Assembly (NCBI RefSeq): GCF_013410545.1
Contig: NZ_JACCFV010000001.1
Location: forward strand, 3,410,001 to 3,474,000
DNA length: 64,000 nt
Reading direction: 5' to 3'
From: Pseudoclavibacter chungangensis
GTDB lineage: Bacteria; Actinomycetota; Actinomycetes; Actinomycetales; Microbacteriaceae
Shown: one piece after another, positions 42,132-51,480 of the stretch
Layout: every line of letters starts with the position of its first letter
Numbering within the stretch: position 1 is the first letter of the stretch
Made by a program: the position numbers and the translations under genes
The notes under the pieces: generated by a model
Database searches by the model: none
What the model was told of the DNA's origin: nothing
What the model saw: the letters and a program-made list of their open reading frames with translations, nothing else

Positions 42132-43588
42132 ACCGAAACATCCGAATCGTCGGCGTCGCCGTGCTGGGCATGTTCCTGGCGCTGTTCATCTCGACGACGA
42201 CCATTCAGGTCTTCCAGGTGAACAACCTCGCGAACGGCCCCGAGAACCGCCGTTCGCAGCTCGCCGACTACGAGATCGAGCGCGGCCCCATCCTCATCGA
42301 CGGCACGCCCATCGCCTCGTCGAACCCGGTCAACAACATGTACCGCTATCAGCGAAGCTACGCGAACGGCCCGCTCTACTCGGCCGTCACGGGGTACTAC
42401 ACGTACACGCAGGGGTCGACGGGCATCGAGGACGCGATGAACGCCGAGCTGTCGGGCAAGAGCGATTCGCAGTTCTTCGCCGGCCTCAACCGACTCTTCA
42501 CGGGACAGACCCCCGCGGGCGCCGCGGTGGAGCTCACGATCAACGCGAACGCCCAGCAGGTGGCCTACGACGCACTCGGCGACCTTCGCGGTTCGGTCGT
42601 CGCGTTCGACCCGGCGACGGGCGCCATCATCGCGATGGTTTCGACGCCCGGTTACGACCCCAACGGATTGTCCGGGCCCGACCAGGAGCAGGTGCTGGAC
42701 ACCTACAACCAGCTCCTCGCCGACCCGAACGGGCCGTTGCAGAACCGCGCGATCGGTGGCGACATGAACCCGCCGGGGTCGGTCTTCAAGCTCGTGATCG
42801 CCGCGGCGGCGCTCGAGGAGGGCATCGCGACCCCCGACTCGCCCCTCGAGAACCCGGCGACGTGGACCCTTCCCGGCTCGACGGCGGTCGTGAACAACCC
42901 GAGTCACGGGAGCCCGTGCGGGTCCGGTGAGACGACGAACCTGCGCATCGCGATCGAGCAGTCGTGCAACATCCCGTTCGCCCAGCTCGCGGTGCAGCTC
43001 GGTGACGACAAGATCCGCGCGATGGCCGAGAAGCTCGGTTTCGGGCACGAGTTCAAGGTGCCCATGACGGCGAGCGCGAGCATCTACCCTGACGGGCCCC
43101 TGGACGATGCACAGACGGGGCTCACGGGCTTCGGGCAGTTCGATGTGCGCGCCACCCCGCTGCAGATGGCCCTCGTCTCGGGCGCGATCGCGAACGGCGG
43201 CGTCGTCATGAACCCGACGCTCGTCGAGAGCGTGCTCACACCGGACCTGCGCGAGCTGCAGGGCCAGCAGGTCTCGGAGTTCGGCCGCGCGTTCAGCGCG
43301 GAGACGGCGTCCGCACTCGAATCGATGATGATCGGATCCGTGAGCAGTGGCGTCGCGAGTAATGCAAGAATTGACGGCGTCGACGTGGCAGGAAAGACCG
43401 GCACGGCCGAGAACGGTGACGACGAGCCATACTCGCTCTGGTTCACCGGATTCGTCGCCACGGACACGACGCACATCGCCGTGGCGGTCGTCCTCGAGGA
43501 CGGCGGGGGCATGGGGCAGTCGGGTACCGGGAACGGGTCTGCCGCGACGATTGGACAGCAAGTGATGAAGGCGGTGCTTGACGGATGA
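42128..43588 (+). CDS. pbpA: class B penicillin-binding protein (transpeptidase)
   Basis: A 486-residue protein with an N-terminal membrane anchor ([20 protein letters not shown]) and an extracytoplasmic transpeptidase domain. The active-site motifs are S218-V-F-K221 (PPGSVFK), S279-C-N281, and K423-T-G425. The pedestal domain before 135 is short, as in PbpA of actinobacteria. It cross-links peptidoglycan together with RodA. The start overlaps the rodA stop (ATGA), and the stop overlaps the pknA start by 4 bp. Confidence 0.95.
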   Translation: MNRNIRIVGVAVLGMFLALFISTTTIQVFQVNNLANGPENRRSQLADYEIERGPILIDGTPIASSNPVNNMYRYQRSYANGPLYSAVTGYYTYTQGSTGIEDAMNAELSGKSDSQFFAGLNRLFTGQTPAGAAVELTINANAQQVAYDALGDLRGSVVAFDPATGAIIAMVSTPGYDPNGLSGPDQEQVLDTYNQLLADPNGPLQNRAIGGDMNPPGSVFKLVIAAAALEEGIATPDSPLENPATWTLPGSTAVVNNPSHGSPCGSGETTNLRIAIEQSCNIPFAQLAVQLGDDKIRAMAEKLGFGHEFKVPMTASASIYPDGPLDDAQTGLTGFGQFDVRATPLQMALVSGAIANGGVVMNPTLVESVLTPDLRELQGQQVSEFGRAFSAETASALESMMIGSVSSGVASNARIDGVDVAGKTGTAENGDDEPYSLWFTGFVATDTTHIAVAVVLEDGGGMGQSGTGNGSAATIGQQVMKAVLDG

Positions 43589-45393
43589 GGCCAGCTCCAG
43601 GGGTTTCGTTTGGAGATCGGTACAAGCTCTCCTCCCGCATCGCCATCGGCGGCATGGGAGAGGTGTGGCAGGCGACCGATCAGGTGATCGGCCGGACGGT
43701 CGCGATCAAGATCCTCAAAGACGAATACATGGGTGATCCCGGCTTCCTCGAGCGCTTCCGCGCCGAGGCCCGGCACGCCGCGCTCGTCAACCACGAGGGC
43801 ATCGCGAACGTCTACGACTACGGCGAGGAGAACGGCTCCGCCTACCTCGTCATGGAGCTCGTGCCCGGCGAGGCGCTCTCGAACATCCTGGAGCGTGAGC
43901 GTGTCCTGCCCGCGCCGAAGGTCATGGACATCGTCGCGCAGACGGCGTCCGCGCTGCAGGCCGCCCACAACGCGGGTCTCGTGCACCGGGACATCAAGCC
44001 CGGCAACCTGCTCATCACCCCCGACGGGCGCGTGAAGATCACCGACTTCGGTATCGCGCGCATCGCAGACCAGGTGCCACTCACCGCGACCGGGCAGGTC
44101 ATGGGGACGGTCCAGTACCTGTCGCCCGAACAGGCGTCGGGTCACCCCGCCTCCCCGTCGACGGACATCTACTCGCTCGGCATCGTCGCGTACGAGTGCC
44201 TCTCGGGTCGTCGCCCGTTCACGGGCGAGTCGCAGGTCGCGATCGCGATGGCGCACATCAACGACGAGCCGCCGGAGCTGCCCGTCACGGTGCCGGAGCC
44301 CGTCCGGAATCTCGTGATGTGTGCGCTCGCGAAGAACCCCGACGAGCGCCCGTCGACCATCGAGGCGATGGGCCGTGCAGCCCGCGCGCTTCGCGACGGT
44401 GACGTCGCGAAGGCCGCGCACTTCGTGCCCGCCGTCGCCGGCGGCGAGGTGCCCGACGCGACGGCGCCGCTCGACCGCACCCAGCTGCTGAACGACGACG
44501 CCCGCACGACGGTGCTCGGCGCGGCGCCGGGGCGACCCGACACGCAGGCCACGACCGCGTACGCGGACCCCACGGGCTTCGACACCCTCATCGACACCCC
44601 GAAGGACGACGACGCGCTCGTCGAACGCCCCGAGCAACGCGCGGACACGGAGAAGAAGAAGGTCCCCGTCTGGGTGTGGGTGCTCATCGCATCCATCGCC
44701 GTCGTCGCCATCGCGGCGGCGATCATCTGGGCGGTCATCCGCGGCGGGACGCCGGCGGCGACGACCGCGGCCACGACCGCGACGCCCACCCAGACGCAGA
44801 CGCAGACGCCGACCGCGACGACGATCACGATCTCCGAGGGCCAGTACATCGGCCTCACCTACGAAGAGGCCTCGTCGAAGTTGTCCGCACTCGGCCTCGT
44901 CCCCGAACGCTCCGTCGGTGCCGCGGCGCCGAGCCAGGACCAGGTGAACACCGTCTCGGCGGTGAACCCGACCGGCACGCTGTCGCCCGGAGCGACCGTC
45001 ACCGTCACGGTCTACGACGAGATCGCGAGCCCGGACGCGCCCACGAGCGCACCGTCGATCACGGTGAACCAGAACGGGACGCAGGCGAACGTGAGCTGGC
45101 CGTCCTACCAGTGCCCGCCCGGCCAGGCGCTCTCGCACTATGTCGTCCACGTCTCGGGCGGCTCGTCCAACAACGGCACCGAGGTGACCGGGACGAGCAT
45201 CTCCGTCGCGATCGACCAGGGCTCCACGGCGTTGACCGTCTCGTACGAGGCGGTGTGCGGGAACACGAGCAGCGGCAGCTCGCCGGAGACCACGGTGGAC
45301 GTGCACCAGACGCCCGCCACGAGTCCCCCCCAGCCGTCGAACACCGAAGAGCAGGGCAGCGGGAGCGGCGAGGGTCGGACCGTCCACGACTGA
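43585..45393 (+). CDS. pknA: Ser/Thr protein kinase PknA-like with one PASTA and a fibronectin-like domain
   Basis: A 602-residue protein. The kinase domain (about 10-270) has Gly-rich IAIGGMGEV, Lys42, HRDIKPGN (134-141) and DFG154-156. A Thr-rich juxtamembrane linker leads to a membrane helix (361-385, [20 protein letters not shown]). Outside are one PASTA domain (about 416-478, [20 protein letters not shown]) and a C-terminal domain of about 100 residues with fibronectin III-like strands and two Cys ([31 protein letters not shown]). PknA of mycobacteria lacks extracellular domains, so this version may sense a ligand. The position in the operon makes the identity clear. Confidence 0.92.
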   Translation: MRPAPGVSFGDRYKLSSRIAIGGMGEVWQATDQVIGRTVAIKILKDEYMGDPGFLERFRAEARHAALVNHEGIANVYDYGEENGSAYLVMELVPGEALSNILERERVLPAPKVMDIVAQTASALQAAHNAGLVHRDIKPGNLLITPDGRVKITDFGIARIADQVPLTATGQVMGTVQYLSPEQASGHPASPSTDIYSLGIVAYECLSGRRPFTGESQVAIAMAHINDEPPELPVTVPEPVRNLVMCALAKNPDERPSTIEAMGRAARALRDGDVAKAAHFVPAVAGGEVPDATAPLDRTQLLNDDARTTVLGAAPGRPDTQATTAYADPTGFDTLIDTPKDDDALVERPEQRADTEKKKVPVWVWVLIASIAVVAIAAAIIWAVIRGGTPAATTAATTATPTQTQTQTPTATTITISEGQYIGLTYEEASSKLSALGLVPERSVGAAAPSQDQVNTVSAVNPTGTLSPGATVTVTVYDEIASPDAPTSAPSITVNQNGTQANVSWPSYQCPPGQALSHYVVHVSGGSSNNGTEVTGTSISVAIDQGSTALTVSYEAVCGNTSSGSSPETTVDVHQTPATSPPQPSNTEEQGSGSGEGRTVHD

Positions 45394-45519
45394 TCGCCAC
45401 TCGGTGCGGACCGAGGGTCAGGCTTTCCCACATCCGCTCGGCACGGAACGGTTAGTATCGGAAGCTGAACGGTTGTCCCGCCCGCGGTGACATGCGAACG
45501 GGAGTGAGGAGCGCGCAGG

Positions 45520-47268
45520 TTGATCCAAGGTGAGCGCACCCTGGCCGGTCGGTACGAGATCGGTCGCCGGGTCGGGCGTGGCGGCATGGCCGAGGTGTAC
45601 CTCGGCACCGACGAACGGCTCGGTCGTCGTGTCGCAGTCAAGTTGCTCTCCACGTCGCTCGCCGGCGAGCCGGACTTCCGGTCGCGGTTTCGCCAGGAGG
45701 CGCAGGCCGCGGCGCGCATGACGCACCCCACGATCGTCCGCGTGTTCGATGCCGGTGAAGACACCTTCATCCGCGCCGACGGACACGAGCTCATCGTCCC
45801 GTACATCGTCATGGAGTACATCGAAGGCGAACAACTCCGCGACATCATGATGGATGCGCCGCTCCCGATCGACAAGGTCGTGAGCTACATGTCGGGCATC
45901 CTCACCGCGCTCGAGTACTCGCACCGCGCGGGCGTGGTGCACCGCGACATCAAGCCGGGGAACATCAAGATCACGCCCGAGGGCACGGTCAAGGTGATGG
46001 ACTTCGGTATCGCACGTGCGATCTCCGACACGGCGGGCACGATCGCCCAGACCACGGCGATCCTCGGCACCGCCTCGTACTTCTCGCCCGAGCAGGCGAA
46101 GGGCGAGCAGGTGGACGGGCGAAGCGACCTGTATTCGGCCGGCATCGTGCTCTACGAGATGCTCACGGGGAAGGTGCCGTTCCAGGGCGACTCCGCCGTG
46201 GCCGTCGCGTACCAGCACGTGACCGAGAAGCCGGTCCCGCCGAGCCAGATCAATCCGGATGTGTCGCCGGCCATGGACGCGGTCGTACTGCGAGCGCTCG
46301 CGAAGAACCGGGACGCGCGCTTCCAGTCGGCCTCCGAGTTCCGACGCGACCTCGAACTCGCCGCACAGGGCACGATGCCGGCCTTCGCGACGGCCGACGA
46401 CCCGAGCGACGACACGCAGCTCTTCGGTGCGGCGCCCACGTCCGTCGACCAGACGGAGTCGGCCTTCGCCGCACTGTCCGAGACCGACGACCGCGCGCCC
46501 CAGGTGCAGCGGCGCCCGCCCGCGATGTGGATCTGGGGGTCCGCCGCGCTGCTCGTCGTCATCGTGATCGCGGTCATCATCTGGGTCGGGAATCTCGGTG
46601 GCGTCGATCCGCTCCCGGCGACGAGTTCGGACATGCCCGATGTCGTCGGGCAGACGTGGGAGGAGGCCGAGGCGGCGATCCGTCTCGCCGAGCTCGAACC
46701 CACGCGTCAGACGGAGACGAGCGACACGGTCCCCGAGGGCGTCGTCATCTCGACGACCCCGGAGGCGGGCCTCACCGTGACGAAGGGCACGACCGTCACG
46801 GTCCTGGTCTCGTCGGGCCCGTCGGCCATCCCCATGCCGAACATCGACGGGATGACCGAGGATCAGGCGCGCACGGCGCTCGAGAACGCCGGGCTCTCGC
46901 TCGGGACGATCACCTCGCAGGACTCCGCCACGGCACCCGCCGGGACGATCATCAAGTCGGATCCCCCGAGCGGTTCGCAGGTCGCACCTGGGACGTCGAT
47001 CAACATCGTCGTCTCGTCGGGGAACGTGACCCTCGATGATCTCCGCGGGATGCCGCTCAGCCAGGCACAGGACAAGCTCCGCACGCTCGGGCTGCAGGCG
47101 ATCGTCGTGGAGGACCCGAACTGTCCCGCCGACGACGACCAGACGGTCGTGAACATGTCGGAGGCCGCGGGCTCGGTCCCCCAGCACTCGACGGTCACGA
47201 TCACGTACTGCAGCGGTGCCCCGAAGACGCCCGAGACGACGGCACCGCCCTCGCCGCCCCACACCTGA
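45520..47268 (+). CDS. pknB: Ser/Thr protein kinase PknB with three PASTA domains
   Basis: The TTG at 45520 gives 582 residues. The kinase domain (about 10-275) has GRGGMAEVY, Lys41, HRDIKPGN (141-148), DFG161-163 and the activation-loop Thr pair in AQTTAILGT. After a linker there is a membrane helix (about 344-365, MWIWGSAALLVVIVIAVIIW). Three PASTA repeats follow (MPDVVGQTWEEAEAAIRLAE; MPNIDGMTEDQARTALENAG; LDDLRGMPLSQAQDKLRTLG). They bind muropeptides or lipid II, coupling wall status to kinase activity. A 126-bp gap separates it from pknA, with TAGTAT at about 45452 as a possible internal -10. Confidence 0.94.
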   Translation: MIQGERTLAGRYEIGRRVGRGGMAEVYLGTDERLGRRVAVKLLSTSLAGEPDFRSRFRQEAQAAARMTHPTIVRVFDAGEDTFIRADGHELIVPYIVMEYIEGEQLRDIMMDAPLPIDKVVSYMSGILTALEYSHRAGVVHRDIKPGNIKITPEGTVKVMDFGIARAISDTAGTIAQTTAILGTASYFSPEQAKGEQVDGRSDLYSAGIVLYEMLTGKVPFQGDSAVAVAYQHVTEKPVPPSQINPDVSPAMDAVVLRALAKNRDARFQSASEFRRDLELAAQGTMPAFATADDPSDDTQLFGAAPTSVDQTESAFAALSETDDRAPQVQRRPPAMWIWGSAALLVVIVIAVIIWVGNLGGVDPLPATSSDMPDVVGQTWEEAEAAIRLAELEPTRQTETSDTVPEGVVISTTPEAGLTVTKGTTVTVLVSSGPSAIPMPNIDGMTEDQARTALENAGLSLGTITSQDSATAPAGTIIKSDPPSGSQVAPGTSINIVVSSGNVTLDDLRGMPLSQAQDKLRTLGLQAIVVEDPNCPADDDQTVVNMSEAAGSVPQHSTVTITYCSGAPKTPETTAPPSPPHT

Positions 47269-47293
47269 CGCACTCGGTGCGGTGACCCGGAGT

Positions 47294-47310
47294 CCGTCAC
47301 CTCGTGACGG
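47294..47310 (+). terminator. short hairpin after pknB
   Basis: CCGTCAC-CTC-GTGACGG followed by TCTTC, 26 bp past the pknB stop; a modest but T-containing terminator candidate. Confidence 0.4.
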
Positions 47311-47604
47311 TCTTCGGACGGGACACTCGTGTGTTCCGGTCGTCGCCCGTCGACCCAGCGGGCGAGCCGGGCGGGCACCCCTCCAACCTGACGCGCGAGA
47401 GTGACTTGATGCGTGGGTGACGGCGTGCAAGCGTTCCCACCGTCTACCGTCTCCACCCGCTGCGGTATCGGCGCGAGCCCGTCGCCGCCGACGTCCCTGC
47501 CGAGCGACGGGCTTCCGTCACGCCGGCGGTCGGCTGACGACGGTCGGAGGTCGGCTGATGGCGGTCGCCGTCACAGCCGCACGGAGCCCGGCACGCGGTG
47601 ACGG
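47311..47604. other. intergenic remainder between pknB and the sortase pair, no gene seen
   Basis: About 300 bp with imperfect GGTCGGCTGA repeats near 47528-47570 and no protein-like frame. In many actinobacteria an anthranilate/aminodeoxychorismate synthase component II gene follows pknB; none is here. Confidence 0.6.
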
Positions 47605-47787
47605 TTACGAGATGCCGAGGAGCCCCATACCGACGGTCACGTCGCTCTCCTGCTCGAGGAGCGAATCGACCCACGGGAACACCCAGTACACGAGCCCGTA
47701 CAGGATCGCGGCGACGAGCACGAGCACGATGAGCAACTTCACGGGCCACGGGCCCGGCAGGACCCGCCAGAGGGCGCCGTACATCAA
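47605..47787 (-). CDS. small single-pass membrane protein downstream of the sortase
   Basis: A 60-residue protein. MMYGALWRVLPGPWPVKLLI opens a membrane helix (VKLLIVLVLVAAILYGLVYW), followed by a short amphipathic stretch ending DVTVGMGLLGIS. Its start overlaps the stop of the class E sortase gene by 4 bp, so the two are translationally coupled. Small proteins of this kind occur next to class E sortases in Microbacteriaceae; function unknown. Confidence 0.8.
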   Translation of the reverse strand: MMYGALWRVLPGPWPVKLLIVLVLVAAILYGLVYWVFPWVDSLLEQESDVTVGMGLLGIS

Positions 47788-48761
47788 CCGCCCCCGTTCG
47801 CGACCGCCTGGGCGATCTGTTCGGGCGGGCCGTCCGCGCGTGCGGTGAAGTGCGCGAACGTCGCGTAGGCGATGATGCGCTCGGCGGTCGACCAGAACGG
47901 ATTGCAGCTCATGAGCGTGAGGATCCGATCGGTTCCGAGCCCGGCGGGTGGCGTCGGTACCGCGGGCGCGTCCGCGGACTGCTCGTCCTCGTTGAGGCCG
48001 AGCGTCCCCCCGCTCTCCTCGCCCGTCGGGACGCGTGGGATCGGATTGAGGACGTCGATCTGCGTCGGCGCCACGTACTCGCCGGAACGATACGTGTAGG
48101 TGTACCAGCCGTCCTTCGTCCCGATGATGATCTCGTCGCCCAGTTGCAGCTCGTGGATGTGCTGCATCGACGCACCGTACGCGAGCCGGTGGCCGGCGAT
48201 GGCGAAGTTGCCTACGGCACCCGGCATCTGCGTGTCCTCGTAGTGCCCGACGTTCTGGTTGAGCACCTCGTGGTAGCCGGTGCCCTCGGCGATCGGACGA
48301 CTGTAGTCGGCACCCCAGGCGGGCACGTACAGCACGGCGAATCGTTCGTTCGTGACCGTCGGCGCGATGCCGACCGGGATCCCGATCTCGGGGTCGACCG
48401 TCGACTCGGGCGCTGAGCTCTCGGCGTCGTCACGGGAGAACGACTCCTCGACACTCGCACCGACGGAGTTCTGTTCGTTGCCGACGATGAGGTCGTTAAG
48501 CCAGTACTTCCAGCCGACGAACATGAGCAGGACGAGCCCCATCGTCAGGAGGAGTTCACCCGCGACCCCGACGGCGGTCACCTTGGGGCGAGGCTTCGCG
48601 CGCGCGTGCCGGATGGAGCGTCGGCTCGGCAGTGCGGGCGCCGGCTCGGCCGCCCGCGGCTCGTACCCGTCGGACGGCGATGCGTCGCCGCCGAGCAGCG
48701 TCGGCAGACCGTCGACGTCGTCGGAGCCGTCGGCGCCGGAAGGGGTGCGGGAAGAGGGCAT
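47784..48761 (-). CDS. class E sortase
   Basis: The ATG at 48761 gives 325 residues. After an Arg/Pro-rich cytoplasmic N-terminus, one membrane helix (ELLLTMGLVLLMFVGWKYWL, about 68-90) anchors the protein. The extracellular sortase domain has the catalytic His in NFAIAGHRLAYG, the catalytic Cys in LTLMSCNPFWST, and the Arg in AERIIAYA. Class E (SrtE-type) enzymes of actinobacteria attach LAxTG-type proteins to the wall. A long acidic insert (GEESGGTLGLNEDEQSADAP) lies before the Cys. Its ATG is at the predicted transcription start, so the mRNA may be leaderless. Confidence 0.9.
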   Translation of the reverse strand: MPSSRTPSGADGSDDVDGLPTLLGGDASPSDGYEPRAAEPAPALPSRRSIRHARAKPRPKVTAVGVAGELLLTMGLVLLMFVGWKYWLNDLIVGNEQNSVGASVEESFSRDDAESSAPESTVDPEIGIPVGIAPTVTNERFAVLYVPAWGADYSRPIAEGTGYHEVLNQNVGHYEDTQMPGAVGNFAIAGHRLAYGASMQHIHELQLGDEIIIGTKDGWYTYTYRSGEYVAPTQIDVLNPIPRVPTGEESGGTLGLNEDEQSADAPAVPTPPAGLGTDRILTLMSCNPFWSTAERIIAYATFAHFTARADGPPEQIAQAVANGGG

Positions 48762-48768
48762 GCTATCG

Positions 48769-48782
48769 ATTCTAGATAGAAT
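48769..48782. promoter_or_regulatory. mirror-symmetric divergent -10 pair for sortase and crgA
   Basis: The perfect inverted repeat ATTCTA-GA-TAGAAT supplies a TAGAAT -10 box on each strand: minus 48774-48769 for the sortase and plus 48777-48782 for crgA. Each is followed by exactly 7 nt and then the ATG (48761 and 48790), so both transcripts should begin at or within 1-2 nt of the start codon. Confidence 0.7.
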
Positions 48783-48789
48783 GATCGAC

Positions 48790-49764
48790 ATGCCCACTGA
48801 GAAGCCTTCGCGCGCCCGGAAGACGTCGCGCGATCGCGCGAACGCCGATCGCGCCCGCACGAGTCCCGACCCGATCGAGGAGGACATCGAGGACCTCGAC
48901 GACGCGGTGGTGGACGAGGACGACGACCTGGACCCGGACGACGACCTCGACGAGGACGACGACCTGGACCCAGACGACGACCTCGACGAGGACGACGACC
49001 TGGACGAAGACGACCTCGACGAGGACGACGATCTCGACGAGGACGAAGACGACCTGGCCGACGACGACCTGGCCGAGGACGACCTGGCCGAGGACGACGA
49101 CGAGGACCTCGACCCGGACGACGACGAGGACGACTTCGACGAAGGAGACCTCGAGGACGAGGACGAGGACGATCTCGAGGACGAGGACCTCGACGAGTAC
49201 GACGACTACGACGACCTCGATGAGGACGATCGCGCCGAGAGCGCGACGCCGGCCTCGAAGCGATCCGACTCGCGGAACGCGAAGAACGACCGACGCGCGA
49301 CCGCCACCTCGAAGTCCGCCAAGGGCGGCCGGGCATCGGTCGGCACGGGCAAGGGGTCGAAGCGCAAGCTGACCGAGGCGGAGCGCAAGGCGCTCGAGCG
49401 CGAGCGCGCCCGCGAGAAGGCACGCGCCGCTCGCGCGGCAGCCAAGGGGGCCGCCAACGCGAAGGGCGGCGCCGCCGTCAAGACACCGGCCGGCAGCAAG
49501 AAGAACACGTCATCGCAGGCGTCGGCAGCGGCCTCCGCGGCGGCCGCGGCCGAGAAGCGTCAGCGCCGGGCACGTCCCGAGAACGCGAACCCGGTGTGGT
49601 TCAAGCCGCTCATGTTCGGGTTCCTCATCATCGGGTTCCTCTGGATCATCGTCTTCTACCTCTCCACGGGCGAGTTCCCCATCAAGGAGCTCGGCAACTG
49701 GAACATCCTCGTGGGCTTCGGCATCGCCTTCGTCGGGTTCCTCATGACGACGAACTGGAAATAG
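48790..49764 (+). CDS. crgA: CrgA cell-division protein with very long acidic and basic N-terminal extensions
   Basis: The ATG at 48790 gives 324 residues. The C-terminal 62 residues (RPENANPVWFKPLMFGFLII, FLWIIVFYLSTGEFPIKELG, NWNILVGFGIAFVGFLMTTN) are the CrgA domain with two membrane helices; CrgA proteins are usually only 80-100 residues. Here residues 30-148 are almost entirely Asp, Glu and Leu in repeats such as DDDLDEDDD, and residues 155-262 form a Lys/Arg/Ala-rich helical linker (RKLTEAERKALERERAREKA). CrgA stabilises the divisome and interacts with FtsZ, FtsQ and PBPs; the extension would lie in the cytoplasm. Confidence 0.88.
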   Translation: MPTEKPSRARKTSRDRANADRARTSPDPIEEDIEDLDDAVVDEDDDLDPDDDLDEDDDLDPDDDLDEDDDLDEDDLDEDDDLDEDEDDLADDDLAEDDLAEDDDEDLDPDDDEDDFDEGDLEDEDEDDLEDEDLDEYDDYDDLDEDDRAESATPASKRSDSRNAKNDRRATATSKSAKGGRASVGTGKGSKRKLTEAERKALERERAREKARAARAAAKGAANAKGGAAVKTPAGSKKNTSSQASAAASAAAAAEKRQRRARPENANPVWFKPLMFGFLIIGFLWIIVFYLSTGEFPIKELGNWNILVGFGIAFVGFLMTTNWK

Positions 49765-49843
49765 CCGCAACGCCGAGCACGTCGGCGTTCGTCGCCGAAT
49801 GACACGCGTGTGATTCTCCACCGATGTGGAGAACCTGTGGAAA

Positions 49844-49880
49844 GAACGAGCCGCGCGACCGATGGTCGCGCGGCTCGTTC
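49844..49880. terminator. hairpin between convergent crgA and rhomboid genes
   Basis: A perfect 17-bp stem (GAACGAGCCGCGCGACC with its complement) around a GAT loop. On the minus strand it is followed by TTTCC. It lies between two converging genes and probably serves both. Confidence 0.75.
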
Positions 49881-49947
49881 GTGTTCGCGTGCGGTGCGAG
49901 GCGTCGAACCGTCACCGCCGGGCGGCCCGCTTCGTCTCATCGCCCCC

Positions 49948-50793
49948 TCACGTCAGCTGGACGACAGCCACCGAGACGAGGGCACAGACGAGTCCGAGCA
50001 CACCGACCCCGACCCCGCCGCGGATCCGCTTGCCGAGCGAATCGGCCCGGTCCCGGCCGAGCAGCCAACCGGCCGCGAGCCCCACGAGCAGGCCCCCGAT
50101 GTGCGCCTGCCAGGCGATCCCGGGGACGACGAATCCGAGGACGATGTTCATACCCACGAGCACGAGCAACGATGTCGTGTTCATGCGCATCTCGCGCATG
50201 ACCGTGAAGTAGGCGCCGAAGAGCCCGAAGACGGCGCCCGAGGCACCGATGACCGCCGTGTCGGGCGCGATGATCGTCACGAGCATCGATCCGCCGAGCG
50301 CTGCCGCGACCCACAGCAGCAGGAATCGCCACCAGCCGTAGGCGGGCTCGAGCACGCGGCCGAAGAGCCAGAGCGTCAACATGTTGAAGCCGACGTGGAA
50401 GATCGACCCGTGCACGAGGGTCGCCGTGAACAACCGCCACGGCTCGAAGTGTTCGGGCGTCAGGAACGCGGAGGTGTAGGCGAGGGGCTGGGCGAGGTCG
50501 ACGCCGGGGATCAGGCCGACGAGCCACAGGAGTGCCGTGACGGCGATGATCGAGTAGGTGACGACCGGTGCCCCGGCCCCCAGCCGGGCACGGAGTCGAC
50601 GGACGGGACTCCGCTTCGGAACAGCGCCCCGCGCGGCCTTCATGCACTCGGGACAGATCGATCCGACCGGGGCCTGGGTCTGGCACTCGGGGCAGATCGT
50701 GCGACCGCACCGCTGGCAGAGCACGAAGCTCTGCCGGTCCGGGTGCCGGTAGCAGAAGTTGTCGCGGTGATTCGGGTCGAACGGGGCGCTCAT
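49948..50793 (-). CDS. rhomboid-family intramembrane serine protease with B-box zinc finger
   Basis: A 281-residue protein. Residues 10-52 hold a zinc-binding region (NFCYRHPDRQSFVLCQRCGR, TICPECQTQAPVGSICPECM) with paired Cys/His. Six membrane helices follow. The rhomboid active site is Ser185 in IGASGAVFG and His231 in WQAHIGGLL, with the HVGFN loop at 133-137. Rhomboids cleave membrane-protein helices; the native substrate is unknown. It is transcribed with ppiA upstream (8-bp gap), the order seen near crgA in several actinobacteria. Confidence 0.93.
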   Translation of the reverse strand: MSAPFDPNHRDNFCYRHPDRQSFVLCQRCGRTICPECQTQAPVGSICPECMKAARGAVPKRSPVRRLRARLGAGAPVVTYSIIAVTALLWLVGLIPGVDLAQPLAYTSAFLTPEHFEPWRLFTATLVHGSIFHVGFNMLTLWLFGRVLEPAYGWWRFLLLWVAAALGGSMLVTIIAPDTAVIGASGAVFGLFGAYFTVMREMRMNTTSLLVLVGMNIVLGFVVPGIAWQAHIGGLLVGLAAGWLLGRDRADSLGKRIRGGVGVGVLGLVCALVSVAVVQLT

Positions 50794-50800
50794 CGTCCGA

Positions 50801-51340
50801 TCAGAGCTGCTCGACGGTGAAGCTCTCGATCACGACGTCCTCGGCCGGGCGGTCGCGACCGTCCGTCGGCACCTTCGCGATCTCGTCGACGACGGCCTTC
50901 GAGGCCTCGTCGGCGACGTGACCGAAGATCGTGTGCTTGCCCTGCAGCCAGGGCGTCGGGTCGGTCGTGATGAAGAACTGCGACCCGTTCGTGCCGCGTC
51001 CGAGGTGCTTCCCGGCGTTCGCCATCGCGAGCACGTAGGGCTCCTGGAAGGTGAGCTCGGGGTGGATCTCGTCATCGAACGTGAAGCCCGGACCGCCTGC
51101 ACCGGTGCCCGTCGGGTCGCCGCCCTGCAGCATGAAGCCGGGAATGATGCGGTGGAAGACGACGCCGTCGTAGAAGGGATCGTTGCGCTTCTCGCCCGTC
51201 GCGGGGTCGGTCCACTCGAGCTCACCCGTCGCGAGACCGGTGATCGTCTTCACCGTCTTCGGTGCGTGGTTGCCGTAGAGCTCGAGCTTGATGGGTCCGT
51301 GGTTCGTGGTGATCGTCGCGATCGCTGTGGCTTGGGACAT
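50801..51340 (-). CDS. ppiA: cyclophilin-type peptidyl-prolyl cis-trans isomerase
   Basis: The ATG at 51340 gives 179 residues; GGGAGG lies nine bases before it, better than the ATG at 51349. The cyclophilin motifs FHRIIPGFMLQGGD, NGSQFFITT and GKHTIFGHV are intact. There is no signal peptide, so it is cytoplasmic. It catalyses proline isomerisation during folding and in actinobacteria lies next to the division cluster. Confidence 0.95.
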   Translation of the reverse strand: MSQATAIATITTNHGPIKLELYGNHAPKTVKTITGLATGELEWTDPATGEKRNDPFYDGVVFHRIIPGFMLQGGDPTGTGAGGPGFTFDDEIHPELTFQEPYVLAMANAGKHLGRGTNGSQFFITTDPTPWLQGKHTIFGHVADEASKAVVDEIAKVPTDGRDRPAEDVVIESFTVEQL

Positions 51341-51480
51341 GGGCGTCATCCTCCCACACGGCACCCCGCCGAGTCCGCATACTCCCGTGGCGCGCGGAAT
51401 CGCCGGGCGGAACTCAGCTTCGCCCAGGAATGTTCGTGCCAGTATGGGACACGTCCCGTCGAATGTCCTGGAGGCACCAC

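Noticed and set aside
43084..45387. A 767-residue minus-strand frame opposite pknA
   Set aside because: Antisense shadow of the kinase gene with Arg/Gly/Asp-rich composition.
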